A stretch of 64,000 nucleotides of DNA, from the NCBI RefSeq assembly GCF_900217795.1, contig NZ_OBMQ01000007.1:1-64000 (forward strand), written 5' to 3'. The first letter of the stretch is position 1. Each line of letters opens with the position of its first letter. This DNA comes from Ureibacillus xyleni (GTDB lineage: Bacteria; Bacillota; Bacilli; Bacillales_A; Planococcaceae). Below, one piece after another: positions 27,586-36,123 of the stretch. The notes under the pieces were generated by a model that was not told where the DNA came from, ran no database searches, and was given only the letters and a program-made list of their open reading frames with translations. The position numbers and the translations under genes are program-made.

Positions 27586-29068
27586 CTTCCTTTTACTACC
27601 GGTTCTTATTCCCTTCTTCTTTGGGATGTTCTTAATTTTCAATCAAAAAAGGCTAGCTTATCAACGTATTACTGTAATGCTAGGACTTATTCTAGCCATC
27701 ATCAGCGCTACTGCTCTAGTTTTCAAAGTATATCAAGATGGCCCTCAAACCGTTACTTTCGGTAGTTGGCCTGCTCCATTCGGTATTACGATGGTTTCCG
27801 ATATGGTGTCTGCATTGCTTGTATTAACAACTCTAGTATTGGCTTTCTTTATTGTATGGTACGGATTTGAATCAATCGGTAAAGAACGGGAACGCTTCTT
27901 CTATTATCCTGGGGTTATGTTTATCATTACTGGGGTGAATGGAGCATTTACTACAGGGGATATTTTCAACCTTTTTGTATTTTTCGAAGTATTATTAATG
28001 GCTTCTTACTTACTTATCGTTCTTGGTGGCGAAAAAGCACAGCTTCGAGAATCAATTAAATATATTTTAGTTAACGTATTGTCTTCTGCCTTCTTTGTTA
28101 TTACAGTGGCTTTTCTATATTCCGTAGTAGGTACTTTAAGTATGGCAGATATTTCATTAAAGATAGCAGAGATTAATCAACCTGGCATTATTACGGTAAT
28201 CGCTGTTATGTTCTTGATGGTATTTGGAATGAAAGCAGCAATTTTTCCGCTTTATTTCTGGTTACCAAGCGCATATTCAGCCCCGCCAATCCCAGTACTA
28301 GCATTATTTGGTGCTTTACTTACTAAAGTTGGTGTATATGCCATTATGCGTACATATACGTTATTCTTTACTCATGACTTAGCTTATACACATGAACTTC
28401 TACTAATATTATCCATCGTTACAATCATCGCAGGATGTATTGGCGCACTTGCTCATTTCGATGTAAAGCAGATTATTATTTATAATATCGTTATCGCTGT
28501 TGGAGTTATTTTATTTGGTGTTGCTCAAATGAACCAAATTGGTTTAGAAGGTGCAATGTTCTATCTAGTTCATGACATGATAATAAAAGCAGCCCTCTTT
28601 ATGTTAGTCGGTATTGTCATTTATGTAACTGGCACTACAAATTTACGAAAAATGGGCGGCTTAATGAAAACGTATCCTGCATTAGGTTGGTTCTATTTAA
28701 TTGCCGCATTCGGTTTAGCCGGGGTACCTCCTTTAAGTGGATTCGTAGGTAAACTATTAATTGTCCAGGGTGGGTTCCAAGCAGGGAATATCTGGACGAG
28801 TATTTTAATATTAGCATCTAGTTTAGTTGTTTTATTATCTGTCATGCGCATCTTTATTTACGCCTTCTGGGGTGAACAAGGGCAAGTTTCTAAACAGGTG
28901 AATAAAACAGTTTATCACCGCATGTTTTTCCCTACGATGTTGCTAGTATTGGTTTCAATCTTCTACGGGGTTGGTACAGAATGGATCACTCCTTTAATGG
29001 AAGAGGCAGCAAAAATTTTAGTTGAACCATCGATCTACACAGACGCAGTAATGAAAGGAGGAAACTAA
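27578..29068 (+). CDS. mrpD: Mrp antiporter subunit D (NuoN/L-like)
   Basis: A 496-residue antiporter-like subunit with about 14 helices. Conserved parts are NGAFTTGDIFNLFVFFEVLLMASYLL (channel Glu), FPLYFWLPSAYSAPPIPVLALFGALLTKVG and GLAGVPPLSGFVGK. ATG 27578 is chosen because GAAAGGAAGTGAGG precedes it; GTG 27569 lies within that site. It directly abuts mrpE. Confidence 0.95.
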   Translation: MNNFLLLPVLIPFFFGMFLIFNQKRLAYQRITVMLGLILAIISATALVFKVYQDGPQTVTFGSWPAPFGITMVSDMVSALLVLTTLVLAFFIVWYGFESIGKERERFFYYPGVMFIITGVNGAFTTGDIFNLFVFFEVLLMASYLLIVLGGEKAQLRESIKYILVNVLSSAFFVITVAFLYSVVGTLSMADISLKIAEINQPGIITVIAVMFLMVFGMKAAIFPLYFWLPSAYSAPPIPVLALFGALLTKVGVYAIMRTYTLFFTHDLAYTHELLLILSIVTIIAGCIGALAHFDVKQIIIYNIVIAVGVILFGVAQMNQIGLEGAMFYLVHDMIIKAALFMLVGIVIYVTGTTNLRKMGGLMKTYPALGWFYLIAAFGLAGVPPLSGFVGKLLIVQGGFQAGNIWTSILILASSLVVLLSVMRIFIYAFWGEQGQVSKQVNKTVYHRMFFPTMLLVLVSIFYGVGTEWITPLMEEAAKILVEPSIYTDAVMKGGN

Positions 29069-29548
29069 ATGTCCTTTCAAGTTTTACTAAATGTATTCCT
29101 AGCATTTTTATGGATGTTTTTATCCTCTAACTATTCGTTATCCCGATTTATAATCGGATATTTACTCGGTTTGTTATGTATTATTGCAATGAGACGTTTC
29201 TTTAAATCTCGACTTTATACGGACCGTGTTTGGGCTGCTATTAAACTCACAATTCTATTTATTAAAGAATTGATTTTGGCAAATATCTCAGTATTAATGC
29301 TCGTAATAAAACCGAAACTTGAACTGCAACCTGCTTTTTTCAAATATGATACTGAGCTAACGCAAGATTGGGAAATTACCCTATTATCTAGTTTGATTAC
29401 ATTAACACCAGGTACAGTAGTTGTACACGTTTCAGATGATTCAAAGTCATTATTTATCCATGTGATAGATAGTGATGATATTGATTCTACAATCGATTCA
29501 ATTAAAACTTCCTTTGAAAAGGCCATCATGGAGGTGAGCCGTACATGA
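29069..29548 (+). CDS. mrpE: Mrp antiporter subunit E
   Basis: A 159-residue protein with two or three N-terminal helices and a soluble tail bearing the family pattern ITLLSSLITLTPGTVVVHVS. It supports assembly and activity of the complex. AAAGGAGG precedes the ATG, and it overlaps mrpF by 4 nt. Confidence 0.95.
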   Translation: MSFQVLLNVFLAFLWMFLSSNYSLSRFIIGYLLGLLCIIAMRRFFKSRLYTDRVWAAIKLTILFIKELILANISVLMLVIKPKLELQPAFFKYDTELTQDWEITLLSSLITLTPGTVVVHVSDDSKSLFIHVIDSDDIDSTIDSIKTSFEKAIMEVSRT

Positions 29549-29826
29549 CATATTTTCTATGGGTTTCAGTATTGATTGTTGTTTTGTCCATGATTGCACT
29601 ACTTTACCGCCTAGTGAAAGGGCCTCATCCTTCTGACCGTGTCGTGGCCCTTGATGCGGTTGGGGTTGCTCTTATTTCTCTAGTCGGTCTACTATCAATC
29701 GTTGTCGAAACAAGTTTCTTTTTAGAAATCATACTTTTACTGGCGATATTATCATTTATCGGAACAATTGCCTTCTCTAAATTTATAGAGAAAGGAGATA
29801 TTATTACCCGTGACAATTCTCGCTAA
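29545..29826 (+). CDS. mrpF: Mrp antiporter subunit F
   Basis: A 93-residue three-helix subunit with the signature RLVKGPHPSDRVVALDAVGV. In B. subtilis MrpF is also linked to cholate efflux. It overlaps mrpE by 4 nt and mrpG by 17 nt. Confidence 0.95.
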   Translation: MTYFLWVSVLIVVLSMIALLYRLVKGPHPSDRVVALDAVGVALISLVGLLSIVVETSFFLEIILLLAILSFIGTIAFSKFIEKGDIITRDNSR

Positions 29827-30175
29827 TATACTAATCGTATTTTTTATCTCTGTTGGATTATTATTTATTGTTGTAACTGCAATCGGGCTTTTTCGATTAC
29901 CCGATCTTTACACTCGTGCACATGCCGCTTCTAAAAGTTCAACTTTAGGGGTTATGTTTATTCTACTCGGTGTGTTTTTCCACTTTTGGTTAAAGGAAAA
30001 TCATTTTAATCCTGGAATTTTATTAGGAGTTCTTTTCTTATTCATTACAGGTCCTGTTGGGGGGCATATTATGAGCCGTTCTTCATACTTAGCAGGAGTC
30101 AAACCATGGTCTGGCACAGTAAGAGATGATTTAAAAGAAGAAGTTGAAAGAATGAAAAAAGAACAAGGACTTTAA
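29810..30175 (+). CDS. mrpG: Mrp antiporter subunit G
   Basis: A 121-residue three-helix subunit with the signature GLFRLPDLYTRAHAASKSSTLG and a C-terminal GPVGGHIMSRSSY segment. The start is GTG 29810, with AAAGGAGA about 12 nt upstream inside mrpF. It is the last gene of the mrp operon and is followed by a strong terminator. Confidence 0.94.
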   Translation: MTILANILIVFFISVGLLFIVVTAIGLFRLPDLYTRAHAASKSSTLGVMFILLGVFFHFWLKENHFNPGILLGVLFLFITGPVGGHIMSRSSYLAGVKPWSGTVRDDLKEEVERMKKEQGL

Positions 30176-30179
30176 ACGT

Positions 30180-30214
30180 TAAAAGAAAGCGCGAAATCAT
30201 CGCGCTTTCTTTTT
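30180..30214. terminator. Terminator of the mrp operon
   Basis: AAAAGAAAGCGCG and CGCGCTTTCTTTT pair around a 7-nt loop with T and A runs. It also serves the converging Gly/Tyr-rich gene. Confidence 0.9.
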
Positions 30215-30423
30215 TAGTAATATCTTCTATAAGGTCCACGTCTGCGAGGATAATGATATCTTGGATAATAATATGGATAAGGTTGATAATAATACGGATA
30301 ACGATTTGGATAAATAGCGTTTCCTAAAAGACCACCTAAAAATCCTCCAATAAATGGATAACCAAATGCACCGAAACCGCCATATCCACCATACCCACCA
30401 TATCCTCCATAATAATTAACCAT
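30214..30423 (-). CDS. Small Gly/Tyr-rich protein
   Basis: A 69-residue low-complexity protein: repeated YGGYGG units, a short GGFLGGLLGNAI segment, then a Tyr/Pro/Arg-rich tail (PYYYQPYPYYYPRYHYP) ending in a basic GPYRRYY. ATG 30423 is chosen because AAGGAGGTT lies 6 nt upstream. Such compositions occur in spore-coat or surface proteins of Bacillales, but no specific family is recognised. Monocistronic, between mrp and pepA. Confidence 0.7.
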   Translation of the reverse strand: MVNYYGGYGGYGGYGGFGAFGYPFIGGFLGGLLGNAIYPNRYPYYYQPYPYYYPRYHYPRRRGPYRRYY

Positions 30424-30500
30424 ATTTAACCTCCTTTTCTTTTGTAACATATGAAAGAAAAGGAATGATATCTAGGGAAAACGCCCAGTTACAATATCAA

Positions 30501-32021
30501 TTAATGATGGATAGGATTGCTTCCTTCGCCTAATCGTTCGATAAAGGTTGCTAACGTTCTTACCATTACCCCAGTTCCACCTTTTGGACCTAAGTCATGA
30601 GCTTGATTTGCATCTGAGGTACCTGCAATATCTAAATGAATCCACGGTCTATTTTCTACAAATTCTCCGACAAAACCTCCAGCAAAAATCATATGTCCAT
30701 CACTGCCAGGTGAATTATTTAAGTCAGCAACATCTGATTTTCGGATACGTTTTTTGTCTCGTTCAGTTAAAGGCATACCCCATACAAATTCTCCTGTTTC
30801 GATACTCGCCTCTATAAAAGCATCAAAAAAGGCTTCATTGTTTGTAAGAGACCCTGTTTTATCAAATCCTAATGCAGTAATAACACCGCCCGTTAAGGTT
30901 GCTACATCAATTAAGGAACTTGCCCCTTGTTGTTGAGCATACGTAATTGCATCGGCTAAAACGAGACGTCCTTCTGCATCAGTATTTAATATTTCAACAG
31001 TTTTCCCACTATAAGTAGTGATAACATCATCCGGTTTAAATGCTTCACCAGATATCATATTGTCAGTAGAACCGATAACTGCTACCACGTTTTTATTTGG
31101 TCGAATTTCTCCAATGATCTTCATTGCACCCAGAACAGCAGCGGCACCACCCATATCGCCTTTCATCCCAACCATACCTGTTTTTGTTTTAATGGAATAA
31201 CCACCAGTATCGTAAGTGACACCTTTCCCAACTAAACCAATTGCATCTTCCCATTTTTCCGTTGCTTGGTATTTTAATGTAATAAGACGGGGTTCTTCTT
31301 TTGAACCCTTATTAACGCTCAAGATTCCTCCCATACCTAGCTCTTCTAACTGTGCTTTATCAAGAATTTCCACTTCAAAATCATATTGCTTTGCTAACTT
31401 TTCCGCATAATTAGCAAGATCTGTAGCAGTTAATAAATTTGGTGGTAAATTGACTAAATTACGTGCTTCATTGACTGCATCCGCATAAATTTTTCCTACT
31501 TCAAAACTAGCAGCAATTTCGTCAATATCAGCTTCTGTTACAAAGTGAACTGCATCCATATACAAATCAATTTCATTCGATGTTGTTTTGTAATTTGGCA
31601 CCTGATAAAATCCTAAACTCGCTCCCTCAGCAAACAAATGAGCAATGTCGTTTTCATCAATTGGGCTTGCCGTGAATGACTCAAGCCAAATTGAATATTC
31701 ACATGCTTTTAAAGTTCGGAGTTCCTTACCGACTAAACCAAAAGTTTCACGTAGTTGATTTTCAGTTAATGTTTTTGTGTCCCCTAAACCAACAAAAAGA
31801 ACTCTTTTTAGTTGCGTATTTGTACCAATATAGGGGATTTTCGTCATTTTTTTACGGTCTGTATTAATATCTCCTGAGCGAATCCATTCTTCTAAGTTTT
31901 CGCCATAAAATGAAACGAACTTGCTCCATCCTTTTATATGGTCACAATTTTTTTGGACCCCTACGATTAGTAGTTCAGTGCTTATTTGATCAAATGATTT
32001 CGCTTCTTTCACAATTTTCAT
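30501..32021 (-). CDS. pepA: Leucyl aminopeptidase (PepA/YuiE family)
   Basis: M17 cytosol aminopeptidase of 506 residues with two catalytic zinc or manganese ions, releasing N-terminal amino acids. Metal and active-site segments are VGKGVTYDTGGYSIKTKTGM, MKGDMGGAAAVLGA and the family signature NTDAEGRLVLADA. ATG 32021 is chosen because GGGAGG lies 6 nt upstream and the length then matches YuiE. It is divergent from yuiD, as in B. subtilis (yuiE-yuiD). Confidence 0.93.
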   Translation of the reverse strand: MKIVKEAKSFDQISTELLIVGVQKNCDHIKGWSKFVSFYGENLEEWIRSGDINTDRKKMTKIPYIGTNTQLKRVLFVGLGDTKTLTENQLRETFGLVGKELRTLKACEYSIWLESFTASPIDENDIAHLFAEGASLGFYQVPNYKTTSNEIDLYMDAVHFVTEADIDEIAASFEVGKIYADAVNEARNLVNLPPNLLTATDLANYAEKLAKQYDFEVEILDKAQLEELGMGGILSVNKGSKEEPRLITLKYQATEKWEDAIGLVGKGVTYDTGGYSIKTKTGMVGMKGDMGGAAAVLGAMKIIGEIRPNKNVVAVIGSTDNMISGEAFKPDDVITTYSGKTVEILNTDAEGRLVLADAITYAQQQGASSLIDVATLTGGVITALGFDKTGSLTNNEAFFDAFIEASIETGEFVWGMPLTERDKKRIRKSDVADLNNSPGSDGHMIFAGGFVGEFVENRPWIHLDIAGTSDANQAHDLGPKGGTGVMVRTLATFIERLGEGSNPIHH

Positions 32022-32145
32022 GCTATCCCTCCCGTAATTTTTATTATAATCGAATTTATTAATTTTTCGTATTTCTAACACTGTATTCATGGTTTTACTA
32101 TTTATCGGTTATGCTATACTAGTTATTAGAAAAAGAAAGGTAGGG

Positions 32146-32631
32146 ATGTTTATTTTGGCACTTTTTCAAAATACACCACTCATTTTATCTATCTTCTCTA
32201 TACTATTTGCACAATTTGTTAAAGTTCCAATTCATTTTTTAGTAACTAAAAAACTAGATTGGTCTTTATTAACCTCAACTGGAGGTATGCCAAGTTCTCA
32301 CTCAGCAGCTGTGACAAGTTTAGCTACTGCGGTCGGATTTGAAACAGGACTACATTCCCCTACCTTTGCTGTAGCTGCGATGTTTGCCAGTATTGTTATG
32401 TATGATGCTAGTGGAGTCCGTTATCAAGCAGGACAGCACGCTGTAATAATAAACCGTATGCGCAACGAACTTACCCTGTTTTTCCGTGAAGTGAAACATT
32501 GGCCAGAAAAAGATGAAAATGAAAAAATTCAAGAATTAAAAACATTGCTCGGTCATAAACCAAGCGAAGTATTTACAGGTGCTTTAACGGGTATTCTTAT
32601 TTCTGTCATTTTTTATACTGTAATTATTTAA
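32146..32631 (+). CDS. yuiD: YuiD-type divergent PAP2 / DUF212 membrane protein
   Basis: A membrane protein of about 161 residues with the family core GGMPSSHSAAVTSLATAVGFE and MYDASGVRYQAGQHA, a divergent acid-phosphatase/haloperoxidase-like fold. The role is unknown. The open frame begins at 32089, but AAAGGTAGGG sits before ATG 32146 (or TTG 32155) and a TATACT -10-like box lies upstream, so the shorter form is chosen. Confidence 0.88.
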   Translation: MFILALFQNTPLILSIFSILFAQFVKVPIHFLVTKKLDWSLLTSTGGMPSSHSAAVTSLATAVGFETGLHSPTFAVAAMFASIVMYDASGVRYQAGQHAVIINRMRNELTLFFREVKHWPEKDENEKIQELKTLLGHKPSEVFTGALTGILISVIFYTVII

Positions 32632-32651
32632 TTTATATAAGCTAGCGAAAA

Positions 32652-32690
32652 TAAAAAAAGTACAGCGACCTTAAATTCGTTGTACTTTTT
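32652..32690. terminator. Bidirectional terminator, yuiD / yuiB
   Basis: AAAAAGTACAGCGA and TCGTTGTACTTTTT pair with one G-U, flanked by A and T runs. Confidence 0.85.
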
Positions 32691-32709
32691 CTATATGGTT
32701 ATTATTTTA

Positions 32710-33039
32710 TTAAAACATTCTATAGCCTGCTTTTCTTAAATAAATCATGACAAATCCAGCTACAATTGCTCCAGCAAAACCACCTGATAAGATTGAAATG
32801 TCAACAACTTGTAGAGCCGCAAGCTTTTCTAATAGTGCTGGAAAAGCAGTTCCCGCCTCAAAAATATAGTCTAGGAAGCTGACTTCATCAACAATAAATA
32901 CCACGACGATTGGGTAAACAATTGCCATTAACCAAGTCATTCGAAGCAACATGTTCAGTAAGAAACCGATTCCAAAAAACATGACAAAGAAAAGTACGAT
33001 TGATATGATTAATTGCACCAATGAAACTGATCCACTCAT
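32710..33039 (-). CDS. yuiB: YuiB-like membrane protein
   Basis: A 109-residue protein with three hydrophobic helices resembling YuiB (LVQLIISIVLFFVMFFGIGFLLNMLLRMTW; GGFAGAIVAGFVM). Its function is unknown. ATG 33039 is preferred, with GGAGG 11 nt upstream. It lies downstream of the Nudix gene on the same strand and may be co-transcribed. Confidence 0.8.
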   Translation of the reverse strand: MSGSVSLVQLIISIVLFFVMFFGIGFLLNMLLRMTWLMAIVYPIVVVFIVDEVSFLDYIFEAGTAFPALLEKLAALQVVDISILSGGFAGAIVAGFVMIYLRKAGYRMF

Positions 33040-33130
33040 TATATGTATAACCTCCATTTTTCCTCTCATTAGTTTACATGATATACTAGGAGGTTTCAAA
33101 TGACGGAATTAGGAATTCTATACATCGAAA

Positions 33131-33628
33131 TTATCTATGAAAGAAAAGTTTATACGATGAATACTCAAATACATCCCCAGGGTTAATTCCTTCTACTTTG
33201 CTAAGTTGATGGTGTAATAATTCTTGGCTCGCCATCTCTTTTAACATGACAGAGATATCACGCTCGGTTACAATTTCTTCTACTGTGATCCACTTTGCAT
33301 CAAACAATTCAGCTTCTTGTATAATAATTGGTTGATTTTCGTCTGTTTGTTTGCAACAAAAAATCGCCATATTATCACTGATTTCATTGCGAATAACACC
33401 TGTCCGTAGACCAATTAAACCTGTTACTTCACAATCAATGCCTGTTTCTTCTTTTACTTCCCGAACAACGGCTTCATCTGCTGTCTCTCCCATATTTACA
33501 AACCCTGCCGGCAAGGACCAAACACCTTTTAATCCACCATAAGTCTTATTCACTACTAGCCATTTTCCTTCACTATTCACAACTACTCCTGCAACCCCAA
33601 GCCATACTTTTCCACGGTCCTTTTTCAT
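33131..33628 (-). CDS. Nudix hydrolase
   Basis: A 165-residue Nudix-fold pyrophosphohydrolase. The Nudix box [24 protein letters not shown] is complete, with the metal-binding REVKEE. These enzymes hydrolyse NDP-X compounds; the substrate cannot be told. AAGGGGG precedes the ATG. It probably heads a short operon with yuiB. Confidence 0.92.
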   Translation of the reverse strand: MKKDRGKVWLGVAGVVVNSEGKWLVVNKTYGGLKGVWSLPAGFVNMGETADEAVVREVKEETGIDCEVTGLIGLRTGVIRNEISDNMAIFCCKQTDENQPIIIQEAELFDAKWITVEEIVTERDISVMLKEMASQELLHHQLSKVEGINPGDVFEYSSYKLFFHR

Positions 33629-33747
33629 TAAAATCCCCCTTCATTTTGTTACCCAATGATGCATTTCTTTACTGTTATTTTACAATATCACTTCCCATAA
33701 ATAAAAATGTCTTCCCTACTTTTATTTATTAGATTGGAGTAAAAAAT

Positions 33748-33776
33748 TTGACAAAAAAAGTTATTTATGCTATAAT
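33748..33776 (+). promoter_or_regulatory. Perfect consensus sigma-A promoter
   Basis: TTGACA (33748-33753), a 17-nt spacer and TATAAT (33771-33776) match the consensus exactly. Predicted start is near 33783, followed within 25 nt by a terminator hairpin and then the methyltransferase gene. Confidence 0.85.
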
Positions 33777-33805
33777 TTACAAATAAATAATTAGGGTATA
33801 TAATA

Positions 33806-33835
33806 AGATTCTCCTGGCCAGGGGAATCTTTTTTT
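33806..33835 (+). terminator. Leader terminator/attenuator upstream of the methyltransferase
   Basis: AGATTCTCCTGG pairs with CCAGGGGAATCT (one G-U), followed by seven T. It lies between the consensus promoter and the TTG start at 33854, so most transcripts should stop at about 50 nt unless antiterminated. Confidence 0.8.
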
Positions 33836-33853
33836 CGTTTTAGGGGGATAAAA

Positions 33854-34774
33854 TTGGAAAATAATCAATCGAGTGTAACTTCTTTAATGACCGCTTTTGG
33901 TCGAGCATACCACTTTCTAAATGACACACCAAAAATTTTTGAAGATTCGGTTGCAAAAGATTTAATTACTGATTTGGAATACACTGATATTAGCACGAAC
34001 CTTATTAAAGCTGTACATTTACTAAATAGTGATATAGCATCTAAATACCAGCATCAACCCGAAGAATTGATTAAATGGTTTACCCAAGTGCAACTTTCAC
34101 CAACGACTTTATCACGCTCTGCCTATTGTGAAAATGTACTTTTACATGAACTTACACTCGGCACAGAACAATATGTCATTCTCGGTGCGGGGTTAGATAC
34201 CTTCTGCTTTAGACACCCAGAATTGCACGGACAGTTAGAAATATTCGAGGTCGATCATCCTGCCACACAACAGTTTAAAAAAACTCGATTGGAAAATGCA
34301 AACTATATGATCCCAAATAATTTACATTTTGTTTCGATGGATTTCACACAAGGCTTTGATATGCAAAGTTTACTGGACAATGGATTTAATAAAGAGAAAA
34401 AAACATTCTTTAGCTTACTCGGTGTTTCCTATTATTTAACAAAAGGTGAACTGGCTGAATTGTTTGAAAAATTACTTAGTATAGTGCCACCAGGAAGTTC
34501 AATTGTATTTGATTATGGAGATGAAGGTCTTTTTGAGGAAAAAGGATTGTACAATCGTGTCCAAAGCATGGTCCAAATTGCAGCTATGAATGGGGAACCA
34601 ATGAAATCTTGCTTTGCTTATGATGAAATTGAGAAATTGTTAGAAGACTCAGGGTTACTTATTTACGAACATTTGTCACCAACATCCATTAATAAACAAT
34701 ACTTTCAAAACCGTAAAGACTATTTGACAGCATTCGAAACGATTCATTTTCTTCATGCGGTGAAAAAATATTGA
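33854..34774 (+). CDS. SAM-dependent methyltransferase, LCMT family
   Basis: A 306-residue protein of the leucine carboxyl methyltransferase-like (PPM/putative SAM methyltransferase) family. The SAM-binding loop is YVILGAGLDTFCFR, with EVDHPATQQFKKTRL as the family's second motif, then FFSLLGVSYYLTKGEL. It transfers methyl groups, probably to a carboxylate or hydroxyl of a small molecule; the target is unknown. The start is TTG 33854 with TAGGGGG upstream. It is expressed from a perfect promoter but behind a terminator hairpin. Confidence 0.85.
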   Translation: MENNQSSVTSLMTAFGRAYHFLNDTPKIFEDSVAKDLITDLEYTDISTNLIKAVHLLNSDIASKYQHQPEELIKWFTQVQLSPTTLSRSAYCENVLLHELTLGTEQYVILGAGLDTFCFRHPELHGQLEIFEVDHPATQQFKKTRLENANYMIPNNLHFVSMDFTQGFDMQSLLDNGFNKEKKTFFSLLGVSYYLTKGELAELFEKLLSIVPPGSSIVFDYGDEGLFEEKGLYNRVQSMVQIAAMNGEPMKSCFAYDEIEKLLEDSGLLIYEHLSPTSINKQYFQNRKDYLTAFETIHFLHAVKKY

Positions 34775-34780
34775 TTAAAT

Positions 34781-34808
34781 TGCGGTCTGCTATTGTAGGC
34801 CGCATTTC
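34781..34808 (+). terminator. Hairpin after the methyltransferase gene
   Basis: TGCGGTCT and AGGCCGCA pair with one G-U, followed by TTTCTATATT. The T tract is weak. Confidence 0.6.
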
Positions 34809-34898
34809 TATATTCGGCTATATAGATACATAATTTTTCCTCTCAAGTCCAATAATAACTTTGAAGAAGGATTTATACTATTTTTTCGAGGGATATAT

Positions 34899-35513
34899 AT
34901 GAACAAATTGCACTATATATTCGCTATTCTAACATTCTTTGGATTTTGTATTTTGTGGCTTAGCTATGATACATCTTTCATTGAAGCTTTTGATCAAAAC
35001 GTCTCTAACTTACTGTATGGCCTAGACTTCATAACACTGTTTCATTACTTAGGCGAAACAAAAGTCATTTTCTGTATTTCCTTCATTCTATTAATTTTTA
35101 TTTGGATTAGAGTAGGGGATTTACAATTAACTCTCTTTGTTTTATTAACAGTCGGGTTTGGATATGGGCTATATCAATTTTTAAAACACCTAATAGAACG
35201 ACCTCGTCCAGAAATTGCCGATCAATTATCTACCTATAGTTTTCCCTCTGGACATGCTGTTCACGGAATGTTGTATTTACTCACAATAGCTTATGTACTA
35301 TCAAAAGTCGTTGCGTCAAAAAAAGCTAGTCGCATAGTTTGGAGCATATGCATCATTCTTTTTATTTTAATCGGCACATCACGCATCACAGAAGGGCGAC
35401 ACTATGCATCTGATGTTTTAGCTGGATGGATGCTTGGATATAGCTGGTTTATGATTTGTGTTTGGTGGTACGAACATGGCCATCGTAAAAAAATAAAAAA
35501 CAAAACGCATTGA
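34899..35513 (+). CDS. PAP2 family phosphatase (membrane)
   Basis: A 204-residue six-helix membrane phosphatase with all three PAP2 motifs: KHLIERPRP, the catalytic FPSGHAVHG, and SRITEGRHYASDVLAGW. These enzymes dephosphorylate undecaprenyl pyrophosphate or phosphatidic/phosphatidylglycerol phosphates at the outer membrane face. GAGGG precedes the ATG. Its stop codon lies in the first arm of the downstream terminator. Confidence 0.92.
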   Translation: MNKLHYIFAILTFFGFCILWLSYDTSFIEAFDQNVSNLLYGLDFITLFHYLGETKVIFCISFILLIFIWIRVGDLQLTLFVLLTVGFGYGLYQFLKHLIERPRPEIADQLSTYSFPSGHAVHGMLYLLTIAYVLSKVVASKKASRIVWSICIILFILIGTSRITEGRHYASDVLAGWMLGYSWFMICVWWYEHGHRKKIKNKTH

Positions 35514-35541
35514 GAAGTTTAGAAACTCAATGCGTTTTTTG
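35502..35541 (+). terminator. Terminator of the PAP2 gene
   Basis: AAAACGCATTGAG and CTCAATGCGTTTT form a 13-bp stem followed by T residues. It may also serve leftward transcripts of the erpA-type gene. Confidence 0.88.
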
Positions 35542-35555
35542 ATTTATACAATCAA

Positions 35556-35651
35556 TTATTCACAAACTTCAGGCGTACCTTCAACTTTAGCCGTTCTAAA
35601 CGACGTTCCACACCCACATGAAGCAATGGCGTTTGGATTGTCAATGGTAAA
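35556..35651 (-). pseudogene. 3' remnant of an HesB/IscA/ErpA-type Fe-S assembly gene (prophage attachment site)
   Basis: The minus strand encodes the terminal 31 codons of an A-type iron-sulphur carrier: TIDNPNAIASCGCGTSFR, then RTAKVEGTPEVCE and a stop. It holds the conserved CGC cysteine pair and the carboxyl-terminal Cys. Reading upstream, homology stops at 35651 and an in-frame stop appears at once (35652-35654). The rest of the gene is absent, and prophage DNA begins. The 5' part should lie at the other prophage end, beyond this window, probably with a 3' end restored by the attachment-site repeat. Confidence 0.85.
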
Positions 35652-36021
35652 TTAGAAGAAGTATACTATTAATCCAAAATGTTATTAAATCAACGTTTTC
35701 CGCTTAAAAATTGGATTAATAATTGTAAAATGGGTTATAAATACACAACTTAGATGATTAGTAATATCACCAACATTATATAATCCAAACCATCTATAAA
35801 GCAACTACTAAATCAAATTAATTTCTATTTAATTCCATACGTTCGATTCTCCATTATTCTCTCAAGTATGCGGTATCTATCTACCTATACCCTAAAACAT
35901 TATTGAATTAAATGGAATTAAAAACAAATTCATAGAATCCAATTTTAAGGTAATTTTCTTTTGTTCCAACACTTGTATCATAATCTTTTATAACCATTGA
36001 AATTAATTAAATTTCAGCAAT
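35652..36021. other. Prophage left end (attL side), non-coding, with AATCCAA repeats
   Basis: This stretch holds no credible gene on either strand. The heptamer AATCCAA occurs at 35671-35677, inverted at 35711-35717, and again at 35782-35788 and 35936-35942. A further inverted copy lies in the host-gene remnant (35633-35639). The first two form a larger inverted repeat, TTAATCCAA/TTGGATTAA. Such repeats beside a junction are typical of integrase arm-type binding sites (inference). Confidence 0.5.
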
Positions 36022-36047
36022 AAAAAAACACGCTCAAACTGAACGTG
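36022..36047 (-). terminator. Terminator of the coiled-coil protein gene
   Basis: On the minus strand CACGTTC-AGTTT-GAGCGTG is followed by seven T. It lies about 75 nt beyond the stop codon of the gene at 36124. Confidence 0.75.
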
Positions 36048-36123
36048 AATAATTTTTATCAATATTATTTTATCTCAAGGCATTAAAAAGGACTATTCTA
36101 AAATTATTAGATGGTATAAAAAT

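Noticed and set aside
32089..32145. Longer YuiD beginning at 32089
   Set aside because: The extra segment contains a -10-like box and lacks a ribosome site; homologues start near 32146.
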